Shown here: positions 1-7,679 of the stretch, piece by piece
Numbering within the stretch: position 1 is the first letter of the stretch
Layout of the letters: each line of letters opens with the position of its first letter
Origin: Rhodoferax sp.
GTDB lineage: Bacteria > Pseudomonadota > Gammaproteobacteria > Burkholderiales > Burkholderiaceae_C
Length of the DNA: 64,000 bases
Direction of reading: 5' to 3'
Assembly: GCF_028714215.1 (NCBI RefSeq)
Contig: NZ_JAQTMS010000009.1
Location: 58,016-122,015, forward strand
The notes under the pieces: model-generated
Databases searched by the model: none
Seen by the model: only the letters and a program-made list of their open reading frames with translations
What the model was told of the DNA's origin: nothing
Program-made: the position numbers and the translations under genes

Positions 1-33
1 GCGCAGCGCGAGGTCGAACGGATGATTTTCCAT
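1..33 (-). CDS. partial 5' end of a possible small hotdog thioesterase
   Basis: An ATG on the minus strand at 33-31 opens a reading frame (MENHPFDLALR) that runs off the window edge. It lies 51 nt beyond the stop of the thiolase and points the same way, so it would be the next gene of the beta-oxidation operon. The opening resembles PaaI-type acyl-CoA thioesterases that start with an HPFD-like sequence, but eleven codons cannot prove this. There is no clear ribosome binding site, so confidence is low. Confidence 0.3.
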   Translation of the reverse strand, partial: MENHPFDLALR

Positions 34-84
34 GCCCACAGTGTGACGCCAGCGCCAGACCCGGGCTGTCCGGTGCGTGACGCG

Positions 85-1281
85 TCAGACGCGCTCGAAG
101 ATGCCGGCGGCGCCCTGCCCCATGCCGACGCACATGGAGACCATGGCGTACCTGAGCTGGTTGCGCTGCAGCGCATGGATGGCGGTGGCGGAACGGATGG
201 CGCCGGTGGCGCCCAGTGGATGACCCAGCGCAATGGCGCCACCCATGGGGTTGACCTTGGCCGGGTCCAGCCCCAAGGTATTGATGACGGCCAGCGACTG
301 TGCCGCAAAGGCCTCGTTGAGCTCGATCCAGTCAATGTCTTGCTGCTTCAATCCGGCGTAGCGCAAGGCCGCCGGAATGGCCTCGATCGGGCCAATGCCC
401 ATGATGTGCGGCGGCACGCCTTTGGCGGCAAAGCTGACGAAGCGCGCCAGCGGCTTCAGGCCGAACTGCTGGACCGCCTTCTCACTGGCCAGGATCAGAG
501 CGCCGGCGCCGTCCGAGGTTTGCGAGCTGTTGCCGGCGGTGACCGAACCGCGCGCCGCGAACACCGCCTTGAGCTTGGCCAGGCCCTCCAGGGAGGTATC
601 GGCACGGGCGCCCTCGTCGACACTGACGAGGCGTTTTTTCTCGATCACCTGGCCGGTCTGCAGATCGGGCGAGCGGTCGGTCACTTCGATCGGCGTGGTC
701 TCGGCGGCAAAATAACCGGCGGCCTGCGCGGCCAGCGCCCGCTGGTGCGACTGGACCGCGAACTGGTCCTGCGCTTCACGGCTCACCTTCCACTGCGTCG
801 CCACCTTCTCGGCGGTCAGCCCCATGCCGTAGGCAATGCCCACGTTCTCGTCGTTCTGGAACATGGCCGGCGAGAACGAGGGCGAATTGCCGCCCATCGG
901 CACCATGCTCATGCTCTCGACGCCGGCGGCGATCATCACATCGGCTTCGCCGACGCGAATGCGGTCGGCCGCCATCTGCACGGCGCTCAGGCCGGAGGCG
1001 CAAAAGCGGTTCACCGTGATGCCGCCGACGCTGGTCGGCAGACCGGCCAGCACGGCGCCAACGCGCGCGATATTGAGGCCTTGCTGACCTTCCGGCATGG
1101 CACAGCCGCAGATCAGGTCCTCGATGCTATTGGGGTCCAGCGCGGGCACTTGCGCCAACGCCGCCTGCAAGACCTTGACCAGCAGATCGTCGGGACGGGT
1201 GTTGCGGAAAAATCCGCGCTGCGAACGGCCGATCGGGGTGCGGGTGGCGGCGACGATATAGGCTTCTTGCACTTGTTTCAT
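85..1281 (-). CDS. acetyl-CoA C-acyltransferase (3-ketoacyl-CoA thiolase)
   Basis: 398-residue thiolase catalysing the last step of beta-oxidation: 3-ketoacyl-CoA plus CoA gives acetyl-CoA and a shortened acyl-CoA. The nucleophilic cysteine lies in NRFCASGL (C94), the active-site histidine in ALGHPLG (H354) and the second catalytic cysteine in CVGMGQG (C384), so all key residues are present at normal length. The chosen ATG at 1281 is preceded by a good AAGGAGT ribosome binding site; an upstream in-frame extension to 1344 has no such signal and lies in a repeat-like stretch. It is the last complete gene of the minus-strand fatty-acid operon and would act with the FadB-like fusion at 2017-4416. 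It could equally be called a FadA- or AtoB-like thiolase; substrate chain length is not determinable from sequence. Confidence 0.93.
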   Translation of the reverse strand: MKQVQEAYIVAATRTPIGRSQRGFFRNTRPDDLLVKVLQAALAQVPALDPNSIEDLICGCAMPEGQQGLNIARVGAVLAGLPTSVGGITVNRFCASGLSAVQMAADRIRVGEADVMIAAGVESMSMVPMGGNSPSFSPAMFQNDENVGIAYGMGLTAEKVATQWKVSREAQDQFAVQSHQRALAAQAAGYFAAETTPIEVTDRSPDLQTGQVIEKKRLVSVDEGARADTSLEGLAKLKAVFAARGSVTAGNSSQTSDGAGALILASEKAVQQFGLKPLARFVSFAAKGVPPHIMGIGPIEAIPAALRYAGLKQQDIDWIELNEAFAAQSLAVINTLGLDPAKVNPMGGAIALGHPLGATGAIRSATAIHALQRNQLRYAMVSMCVGMGQGAAGIFERV

Positions 1282-1299
1282 GAGAGACTCCTTAAAGGG

Positions 1300-1344
1300 T
1301 TGAGAGCAGAACTTGCGGTCTTTCCGCCACGCTCTGCCCCGCAA
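1300..1344. repeat. degenerate copy of the TTGgGGACAGAGC palindromic repeat
   Basis: The right arm GCTCTGCCCCGCAA (1331-1344) matches the right arm of the small palindromic repeat found elsewhere in the window; the left arm (1300-1312, TTGAGAGCAGAAC) is degenerate. It occupies the gap between the DUF4442 gene and the thiolase. Confidence 0.45.
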
Positions 1345-1349
1345 TGTTT

Positions 1350-1865
1350 TCAGTTTTTGCGTGGGGCTGAGGGTATCCAGGCCCAGATAAATTCACACTC
1401 GATCGGTTGTGCACCGGATTCATCGGTCACTTGCACCGCCACCGTGACTTCGCCCTTGTCGACCTGCTGCATCAGGGCGCGCTGCTGGTCGCTCAACGTG
1501 GCCACGGCACGCAGGGCGCCTTGGGCGCGTTTCTTGAACGCCACCTTGAGTTCCTTGACCAGCGGCAGGCAGTCGTCGCGCACGTTCATGCCCACCACCA
1601 TGCCGGTGGCAGTCTCCACCAGCAGCGTCATGGCGGCGGCATGCACGCCCTTGATGTGGTTCTGCACCCGGCGCTCATTGGCAATGGCGATTTCCACGCA
1701 CTGGGGCGTCATCACGGCAAAGTCCAACCCGGCCGTGCCGGTGAACGGCACGGCGCGGTGCAACACCAGGTTGCGCGCCCAGCCGCGGGCAAACGCCGGC
1801 ACGGCGTCAAGCTGCTTGAGCGAACGCAGCAGGCGATTGGGTTTTGAAACAGCAGCGTGGGTCAT
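1350..1865 (-). CDS. DUF4442 hotdog-fold thioesterase-like protein
   Basis: 171-residue protein of the DUF4442 family (hotdog fold, related to PaaI/YiiD-C thioesterases). Typical features are the early NRLLRSLKQL segment, the central NHIKGVHAAAMTLLVETATG stretch that forms the hotdog helix, and a late strand ending in EFIWAWIP. A likely role is hydrolysis of acyl-CoA or proofreading of CoA intermediates, which fits its place between two beta-oxidation genes on the same strand; the substrate is unknown. The ATG at 1865 is the only sensible start. It is separated from the upstream FadB-like gene by the 147-bp inverted-repeat element. Confidence 0.8.
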   Translation of the reverse strand: MTHAAVSKPNRLLRSLKQLDAVPAFARGWARNLVLHRAVPFTGTAGLDFAVMTPQCVEIAIANERRVQNHIKGVHAAAMTLLVETATGMVVGMNVRDDCLPLVKELKVAFKKRAQGALRAVATLSDQQRALMQQVDKGEVTVAVQVTDESGAQPIECEFIWAWIPSAPRKN

Positions 1866-1882
1866 GCGTGGTACTCGAAGTA

Positions 1883-2029
1883 GGTTCGTGACTGAGCAAG
1901 CGTAGCGAGGAGTCGTCAGGCTAGGCGCGGGTGCCCGAAAACAACCGAAACGTACTTCTGTACGTGAGGATTGTTTTGGGGCTGCAACGACGCATGGCGA
2001 CTCCGCAGTAGCTTGATCAGTTACGAACC
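1883..2029. mobile_element. MITE-like element, copy A, with 19-bp terminal inverted repeats
   Basis: The left terminus (1883-1901, GGTTCGTGACTGAGCAAGC) and the reverse complement of the right terminus (2011-2029, GGTTCGTAACTGATCAAGC) match at 17 of 19 positions. A second, central hairpin is formed around CGTAC...GTACG (about 1949-1965). The core blocks CGTCGTTGC, CAATCCTC and GCGCCTAG recur in order in the element at 50576-50738. No ORF is present, so it is non-autonomous. Its right terminus covers the stop codon of the FadB-like gene (TGA at 2019-2017). Confidence 0.65.
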
Positions 2030-4416
2030 GGTTTGCCGGTGGACATCATGCCCATGATCCGCTCCTGGGTCTTGGGATTCACCAGCAACTCGCAGAAGGC
2101 GCGGCGCTCCAGCGTCATCAAATACTCTTCGCTGACCAGACTGCCGGCGTCCACATCGCCGCCGCAGACCACGTTGGCAATCAGGCTGGCGATGTGAAAG
2201 TCGTGCGCGCTGATGAAGCCGCCGTCGCGCATGTTGACCAGCGAGCCCTTGATGGTCGCGGCACCGCTGCGTCCGGCCATCGCAAACAAGCGCTTGTGCG
2301 GCGCCCGGTAACCGGAATTGAACATGGCCTTGGCCTCGTTGAGGGCGACAAACAGCAACTCGTCCTTGTGCGGCACGATCACATCGCTGTCCAGCAGATA
2401 GCCCAGCTTGCGCGACTCCAGCGCACTGGTTCCCACCTTGGCCATGGCCGCGGCGGTGAAGCCTTCGGTCAGGAACGGCAGCAAGTCCTTGCCGGTGGAA
2501 CTGGCCGCGTTTTCGGCGGCACGCCGCGCAATGTAGGCCAGACCGCCGCCACCCGGCACCAGACCGACGCCCACTTCAACCAGGCCGATATAGCTTTCCA
2601 TGGCCACCACGCGCCTGGCCGAGTAAGCCGCCAATTCACAGCCGCCGCCCAACGCCAGACCGCGCACGGCCGACACCACCGGCACGTTGGCGTAGCGCAA
2701 TCTGAGCATGGCCTGCTGCATTTCCAGTTCGGCACCATCAATCGCCTGCACGCCCGCCATCATGAAGGCCGGCAACATGGCCTGCAGATCGGCGCCGGCG
2801 GAAAAGATCTCGTCATTGGACCAGATCACCAGTCCTTTGTAGCTGGCCTCGGCCAGATCCAAACCCTGTAGCAAGCCCTCGATCACGCCGGGGCCGATGG
2901 CGTGCATCTTGGTCTTGATGCTGGCAATCACAACTTCGTCATCGAGCGTCCACAGACGGATCGCCTCATCCTCATGCAGCGTCTTGCCGGTGGCCTCAAC
3001 CCTGGGCGCATTGGCGCCCAGCACGCTCTCGGGGAAGTGCTGGCGCGCGTAGACCGGCAGGCTGCGTGGCAAGACGAACTGGCCGGTGCTGGGATTCCAG
3101 GAGCCCTGCGGCGTGTGCACGCCACCGGCATCGGCCACCGGGCCTTTGAAGACCCAGTCCGGCAGCGGCGCCTGGCACAAGGCCTTGCCGGCGTCTATGT
3201 CTTCCTTGATCATGTTGGCCACGGTCAGCCAACCGGCTTCCTGCCACAACTCGAACGGGCCCTGCTTCATGCCGAAACCCCAGCGCATGCAGAAGTCCAC
3301 ATCGCGCGCGTTGTCGGCGATGGCGGCCAGGTGCACGGCCGAGTAGTGGAAGCTGTTGCGCAGAATGGCCCACAGGAAGCGCCCTTGCGCGCCTTCGCTG
3401 TCGCGCAGCAATTTGAGGCGCTCGGCGGCCGGCTTTTTCAGCATGCGGGCATAGACCTCATCGGCCTTCTGGCCGGCCGGCACATACTCCTTGGACTCCA
3501 GGTCAAAGCGCAACACTTCGCGCCCCACCTTCTTGAAAAAGCCGGCTCTTGTCTTCTGGCCCAGATTGCCCATTTCAAGCAGGGTTTTCAGTACCTCGGG
3601 CGTGGCAAAGCTCTCGTAGAAAGGATCGCTCTCCAGGTTCAAGGTGTCCTGCAAGGTCTTGATCACATGGGCCATGGTGTCCAGGCCCACCACATCGGCA
3701 GTGCGGAAGGTGCCTGAGCTGGCGCGGCCCAGCTTCTTGCCGGTGAGGTCGTCCACCACGTCGTAGGTCAGGCCAAAATTGGCCACTTCCTTCATGGTGG
3801 CCAGCATGCCGGCAATGCCGACCCGGTTGGCAATGAAGTTGGGCGAGTCCTTGGCCCGAACCACGCCCTTGCCCAGGTTGCTGGTGACGAAGGCCTCCAG
3901 ATCATCCAGAATTTGCGGCGCGGTGGTGGGGGTGTTGATCAGTTCCACCAGCATCATGTAGCGCGGCGGGTTGAAGAAGTGAATGCCGCAAAAGCGCGGT
4001 TTGATCGCCTCAGGCAGCACTTCGCTCAACTTGGTGATGGACAGGCCCGAGGTGTTGGAGGCGACGATGGCGTGCGGCGCCAGGAAGGGTGCGATTCTCT
4101 TGTACAGATCGAGCTTCCAGTCCATGCGCTCGGCAATCGCCTCGATCACCAGGTCGCAATCCTTCAGCAGGTCCAGGTGCTCTTCGTAGTTTGCCTGGAC
4201 TATCAGTGCGGCGTCCTCCGGCACGCCCAAGGGCGCCGGTTTGAGTTTTTTCAGGCCGTCGATGGCCCGGCTCACGATGCCGTTCTTCGGGCCTTCCTTG
4301 GCCGGCAGGTCAAACAGGATGACAGGCACCTTGACATTGACCAGGTGCGCAGCAATTTGCGCACCCATCACGCCGGCACCCAGCACGGCAACTTTTTTCA
4401 CATTAAAGCGGGGCAT
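2017..4416 (-). CDS. 3-hydroxyacyl-CoA dehydrogenase / enoyl-CoA hydratase fusion (FadB-like)
   Basis: 799-residue bifunctional beta-oxidation enzyme. The N-terminal NAD-binding domain carries GAGVMG (13-18) and the dehydrogenase motif HFFNP (146-150). The C-terminal half is a crotonase domain with GGGCELA (590-596) and PGGGG (621-625); E594 and E614 sit where the catalytic glutamates of hydratases lie. The dehydrogenase-first order matches the FadN type rather than Escherichia coli FadB, where the hydratase comes first. It would hydrate enoyl-CoA and oxidise 3-hydroxyacyl-CoA for the thiolase encoded downstream. The ATG at 4416 fits the family start just before the first beta strand. The final codons and stop overlap the terminus of the repeat element at 1883-2029. 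Confidence 0.93.
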   Translation of the reverse strand: MPRFNVKKVAVLGAGVMGAQIAAHLVNVKVPVILFDLPAKEGPKNGIVSRAIDGLKKLKPAPLGVPEDAALIVQANYEEHLDLLKDCDLVIEAIAERMDWKLDLYKRIAPFLAPHAIVASNTSGLSITKLSEVLPEAIKPRFCGIHFFNPPRYMMLVELINTPTTAPQILDDLEAFVTSNLGKGVVRAKDSPNFIANRVGIAGMLATMKEVANFGLTYDVVDDLTGKKLGRASSGTFRTADVVGLDTMAHVIKTLQDTLNLESDPFYESFATPEVLKTLLEMGNLGQKTRAGFFKKVGREVLRFDLESKEYVPAGQKADEVYARMLKKPAAERLKLLRDSEGAQGRFLWAILRNSFHYSAVHLAAIADNARDVDFCMRWGFGMKQGPFELWQEAGWLTVANMIKEDIDAGKALCQAPLPDWVFKGPVADAGGVHTPQGSWNPSTGQFVLPRSLPVYARQHFPESVLGANAPRVEATGKTLHEDEAIRLWTLDDEVVIASIKTKMHAIGPGVIEGLLQGLDLAEASYKGLVIWSNDEIFSAGADLQAMLPAFMMAGVQAIDGAELEMQQAMLRLRYANVPVVSAVRGLALGGGCELAAYSARRVVAMESYIGLVEVGVGLVPGGGGLAYIARRAAENAASSTGKDLLPFLTEGFTAAAMAKVGTSALESRKLGYLLDSDVIVPHKDELLFVALNEAKAMFNSGYRAPHKRLFAMAGRSGAATIKGSLVNMRDGGFISAHDFHIASLIANVVCGGDVDAGSLVSEEYLMTLERRAFCELLVNPKTQERIMGMMSTGKPVRN

Positions 4417-4445
4417 GTTCGTTCCTGAAAATTAGTTTGGAGAAG

Positions 4446-4480
4446 CTTGGGGGACCGAGCGCAGCAACCCGCTCTGTCAT
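4446..4480. repeat. copy of the TTGgGGACAGAGC palindromic repeat
   Basis: Left arm CTTGGGGGACCGAGC and right arm GCTCTGTC enclose a short loop, giving a hairpin in the 111-nt gap between the DUF2147 gene and the FadB-like gene. The arms match the family seen at 30791, 39591, 55642 and 62591. Confidence 0.55.
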
Positions 4481-4527
4481 CAGGGCTGATCGGAGCCTGG
4501 ATGGCTGCCAGCTCGGTCCGCCACTGG

Positions 4528-4986
4528 TTACGGTACGCGAACCCAGGTCTGGGTGCGGCCCAGCAAGGCAAAGCCGATAAAGCCGCGGACTTCGAGTTTT
4601 TTGCCGCCCTCGACGGGCGTCATCTTGAGCTTGTAGATGGTGCCGCTGTCGGGATCGACAATGTGGCCGCCTTCCCAGACATCCTTGCCGTCCACCTTCT
4701 TGGCACCGCGAATGATCTCCAGGCCCAGCAGGGGCTTGTCCTTGCGGTCATCGGTGCACTCCTTGCAAACCGCTTTTTGATCGGCCTCCTTGCGCAGCAG
4801 CTTGTCGATACGGCCGCTGACCACGCCGTCGCTCTCGCTGATCTGGATCTGGCTTTTGATCTCCCCGGTCTTGTCATCGATGCTGTGCCAATTGCCTACC
4901 GGCGTCATCTGCGCCTGGGCGCCAGCAACAACACACAGGGCCACCACTGCCAGCGCAGCACGAATCACGGATCGCGTAGTTTTCAT
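4528..4986 (-). CDS. DUF2147 family secreted protein
   Basis: 152 residues. An N-terminal signal peptide (basic MKTTRSVIR followed by a hydrophobic segment ending in AGAQA) precedes a DUF2147 domain recognisable by GNWHSIDDKTG, the IQIS strand, the WEGGHIVDPDSGTIY stretch and the closing GRTQTWVRVP. Two cysteines in CKEC (about residue 75) are typical of the family. Function is unknown; these are periplasmic beta-rich proteins. The ATG at 4986 has an AGGAG seven bases upstream, better than the GTG one codon earlier. It sits inside a beta-oxidation operon between acyl-CoA dehydrogenase and the FadB-like enzyme, so co-expression with lipid catabolism is likely. Confidence 0.85.
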   Translation of the reverse strand: MKTTRSVIRAALAVVALCVVAGAQAQMTPVGNWHSIDDKTGEIKSQIQISESDGVVSGRIDKLLRKEADQKAVCKECTDDRKDKPLLGLEIIRGAKKVDGKDVWEGGHIVDPDSGTIYKLKMTPVEGGKKLEVRGFIGFALLGRTQTWVRVP

Positions 4987-5021
4987 CACAGGTCTCCTAG
5001 AGGGTAATTATGGAAATGCGT

Positions 5022-6818
5022 TTACAGCAACGCGGCATCAGTATCCATCAATACCTTGCTGCCGGCGCGCGCCGTGCGCATCAGTGTGGCGGTCTCGGGA
5101 AACAGCTTGGCGAAGTAGAAACGTGCCGTCTGCAACTTGGCCAGATAGAAGTTGTCGCTATTGCCGGCGCCGATTTGGCGCAGCGCGACTTGCGCCATGC
5201 GGGCCCAAAAGTAGCCAAACACCAGGTGCCCGGCAACGCGCAGGTAGTCCACGGCAGCGGCACCCACTTCATCCGGATTCTGGAAGCCCTTGAAGCCGAT
5301 CTCGGTGGTGAACTTGGTCATCTGCTCGCCCAGCACAGCGATCGGCGTGATGAACTCGGCCATTTTTTCGTTGACGCCTTCTTCTTCCACCAACTTGGCC
5401 ACCAGCTTGCCGAACTTCCTCAGCGTGGCGCCGTTGTTGCCCAGTATCTTGCGGCCCAGCAGGTCCAGCGACTGAACGGTGTTGGTGCCCTCGTAAATCA
5501 TGTTGATGCGGGCATCGCGCACGAACTGCTCCATGCCCCATTCCTTGATGTAGCCGTGGCCGCCGAAGACCTGCAGGCAGGCCGAAGTGGCGGTCCAGCC
5601 GTTGTCGGTGATGAAGGCTTTGACGATGGGCGTCAGCATGGCCAGCAACTCGCCCGAGTCCTTGCGCACTTTTTCATCCGGATGGTTGTGCTCTTTTTCC
5701 AGCAGCATGGCGCAATAGCACAGCAGGGCGCGACCGCCCTCGGCGTAGGCCTTGGCGGTGAGCAGCATCTTGCGCACGTCGGGGTGCACGATGATGGGGT
5801 CGGCCGGTTTGTCCTTCGCCTTGGGGCCGGACAGAGAGCGCATCTGGATGCGCTCCTTGGCATAGGCCAGGGCGTTCTGGTAAGCCACTTCGGTCAAGCC
5901 CAGGGACTGGTTGCCGACGCCCAGGCGCGCCGCATTCATCATCACGAACATGCCATTCATGCCCTTGTTGGGCTGGCCCACCAGGGTGCCGATGGCGCCG
6001 TCCAGCACCAGTTGCGCCGTGGCATTGCCGTGAATACCCATTTTGTGTTCCAGGCCGCCACAGTAGATGCCGTTGCGCGCACCCAGCGAGCCATCCGCGT
6101 TGACCAGAAATTTGGGCACGATGAACAGGCTGACGCCCTTGATGCCGGGCGGCGCATCGGGCAGCCGGGCCAGTACCAGGTGAATGATGTTGTCGGTCAG
6201 GTCTTGCTCGCCGGCACTGATGAAAATCTTGTTGCCGGTGAGCTTGTAGCTGCCGTCAGGCTGCGGCTCGGCCTTGGTCCGCATGAGGCCCAGGTCGGTA
6301 CCGCAATGGGCTTCGGTAAGACACATGGTGCCGGTCCATTCGCCACTGGTCATTTTGTGCAGGTAGGTCTGCTTTTGCTCCTCGGTACCGTGGGTCACCA
6401 AGGACGCGTAAGCGCCGTGCGTGAGGCCGGGGTACATGGTCCAGGCCTGGTTGGCACTGTTGAGCATCTCGTAGAAGCACTGGTTGACCACCAGTGGCAG
6501 ACCCTGGCCACCGAACTCGGGCTCGCAAGCCAGCGCGGCCCAGCCGCCCGCTATGTATTTGGCATAGGCCTCCTTGAAGCCCTTGGGCGTGCGCACGGCG
6601 TGGCTGGCCTGGTCGATGGAGCAGCCTTCGGCGTCACCGCTGACGTTCAGCGGAAAAGTGACTTCGGCGGCAAATTTGCCGCCTTCTTCCAGTACCGCAT
6701 TGATGGTGTCGGCATCGATATCGGCATGCTTTGGAAGTTGCTTGAAATCGTCGACCACGTTAAGCAGTTCATGCATCACAAATTGCATGTCGCGCAGGGG
6801 CGGGGTATAGGTGGGCAT
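5022..6818 (-). CDS. acyl-CoA dehydrogenase (FAD-dependent, DmdC/FadE-like)
   Basis: 598-residue acyl-CoA dehydrogenase of the long form with an extra C-terminal domain. Recognisable parts are the FAD/substrate stretch MCLTEAHCGTDLGL, the KIFISAGEQDL strand, and YEGTNTVQSLDLLGRK near the C-terminus, where long-type enzymes carry the catalytic region. It makes trans-2-enoyl-CoA from acyl-CoA, feeding the FadB-like gene downstream. The ATG at 6818 lies five bases past the stop of the TetR gene, so the two are translationally close and co-transcribed. Chain-length preference cannot be read from the sequence. Electron transfer flavoprotein genes, needed as acceptor, are not in this window. Confidence 0.93.
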   Translation of the reverse strand: MPTYTPPLRDMQFVMHELLNVVDDFKQLPKHADIDADTINAVLEEGGKFAAEVTFPLNVSGDAEGCSIDQASHAVRTPKGFKEAYAKYIAGGWAALACEPEFGGQGLPLVVNQCFYEMLNSANQAWTMYPGLTHGAYASLVTHGTEEQKQTYLHKMTSGEWTGTMCLTEAHCGTDLGLMRTKAEPQPDGSYKLTGNKIFISAGEQDLTDNIIHLVLARLPDAPPGIKGVSLFIVPKFLVNADGSLGARNGIYCGGLEHKMGIHGNATAQLVLDGAIGTLVGQPNKGMNGMFVMMNAARLGVGNQSLGLTEVAYQNALAYAKERIQMRSLSGPKAKDKPADPIIVHPDVRKMLLTAKAYAEGGRALLCYCAMLLEKEHNHPDEKVRKDSGELLAMLTPIVKAFITDNGWTATSACLQVFGGHGYIKEWGMEQFVRDARINMIYEGTNTVQSLDLLGRKILGNNGATLRKFGKLVAKLVEEEGVNEKMAEFITPIAVLGEQMTKFTTEIGFKGFQNPDEVGAAAVDYLRVAGHLVFGYFWARMAQVALRQIGAGNSDNFYLAKLQTARFYFAKLFPETATLMRTARAGSKVLMDTDAALL

Positions 6819-6823
6819 GCTGA

Positions 6824-7528
6824 TTACTCCTTTGAGGATGGGTTTGGTTTTGCGGGGCGCGCGGCTTTGGTGACGGCCGGCTTGCCGTAGCGCGCGAGAA
6901 TATTTTCAAAGCCTTTGTTGGCATGCTGGAGGGCACCCGGATGCTTTAAAAAGCGGGCTTCATAGTGCAGGGCCAGAATCAGTCCGTGAATCTCGAAGGC
7001 CATTTGCTCTTCGTCGGCATCGGCCTGGAGCTGGCCCTCCTCCTTGGCCTGGACCACCGCCCGGTACATGGCGGCCAGCCAGGTCTTGACCGAGCTGGCC
7101 AGCGCGTCGCGGACCGGACCGGGCCGGTCATCGAACTCGACCGCGCCGCTGATGAAAATGCAGCCCGACCGGATTTCGACGGCGACCCGCTTCATCCAGT
7201 TGGCAAACAACGCGCGCACCCGCGGCAGGCCGCGCTCCTCGTCCATGGCGGGGAAAAAAACTTCGTCGGAGAAGCGGGCGTAGTACTCGCGGATGACTGA
7301 AATCTGCAGCTCTTCGCGCGATCCAAAATGCGCAAATACGCCGGATTTGCTCATTTTTGTGACCTCGGCCAGGGTGCCTATGCTCAGGCCCTCAAGCCCG
7401 ATCTGCGCCGCCAGGCCCAGCGCCGCGTCAATAATGATCTGCTTGGTTTGCTGCCCTTTTTGCAAGGCACGGGCGCCGCGCCGACCACTGGAGCGCGCGG
7501 GGACTACCGATAATTCAGAAACTGGCAT
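6824..7528 (-). CDS. TetR family regulator of the fatty-acid operon
   Basis: 234-residue TetR-type repressor. The N-terminal DNA-binding domain spans about residues 28-75, with the helix-turn-helix in LSIGTLAEVTKMSKSGVFAHF; the rest is the ligand-binding domain. It is the first gene of the operon that continues into acyl-CoA dehydrogenase, DUF2147, FadB-like, DUF4442 and thiolase. A perfect 11-bp inverted repeat lies just before its start codon (7536-7559), so autorepression and control of the whole operon is the natural inference. The ligand is probably an acyl-CoA, as for FadR/PsrA-like TetR proteins, but this is inference. Confidence 0.88.
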   Translation of the reverse strand: MPVSELSVVPARSSGRRGARALQKGQQTKQIIIDAALGLAAQIGLEGLSIGTLAEVTKMSKSGVFAHFGSREELQISVIREYYARFSDEVFFPAMDEERGLPRVRALFANWMKRVAVEIRSGCIFISGAVEFDDRPGPVRDALASSVKTWLAAMYRAVVQAKEEGQLQADADEEQMAFEIHGLILALHYEARFLKHPGALQHANKGFENILARYGKPAVTKAARPAKPNPSSKE

Positions 7529-7535
7529 GGTGCAT

Positions 7536-7559
7536 AAAATAGAACGACCGTTCTATTTT
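7536..7559. promoter_or_regulatory. TetR operator (perfect inverted repeat)
   Basis: AAAATAGAACG and CGTTCTATTTT form a perfect 11-bp inverted repeat with a two-base spacer. It begins only 7 bases upstream of the ATG of the TetR gene at 7528, a typical place for an autoregulatory operator overlapping the promoter or 5' leader. The half-site spacing fits TetR-family dimers. Binding is inferred from position and symmetry. Confidence 0.75.
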
Positions 7560-7638
7560 GCAGTATTTTTGATCGGCTCGCCGGTCAAAGGCCAAATCTA
7601 GAGAAGTTTTTCTAGGGTAAGCGGGGGTTTACCCGCAT

Positions 7639-7679
7639 TTGCTCAAGAGGCTGGTCGCTGCGGTCTGTCCCGCAAGGTC
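7639..7679. repeat. partial copy of the TTGgGGACAGAGC palindromic repeat
   Basis: The right arm GGTCTGTCCCGCAAGGTC is identical to part of the copy between rpoB and rpoC (55685-55702), and TTGCTCA upstream also matches; the outer left arm is missing. It lies at the 3' end of slmA. A weak GC-rich hairpin (7621-7636) next to it could help termination of slmA transcription. Confidence 0.5.

Noticed and set aside
22..1905. 627-codon open frame on the plus strand opposite the thiolase and DUF4442 genes
   Set aside because: It runs antisense through two clearly homologous genes, has histidine/arginine-rich composition typical of GC-biased antisense frames, and matches no family.
1883..2029. Insertion sequence with transposase
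   Set aside because: The element is too short and has no ORF; at most it is a non-autonomous element.
5010..6890. 626-codon plus-strand frame opposite acyl-CoA dehydrogenase
   Set aside because: Same type of shadow; the minus strand has all motifs of the enzyme.
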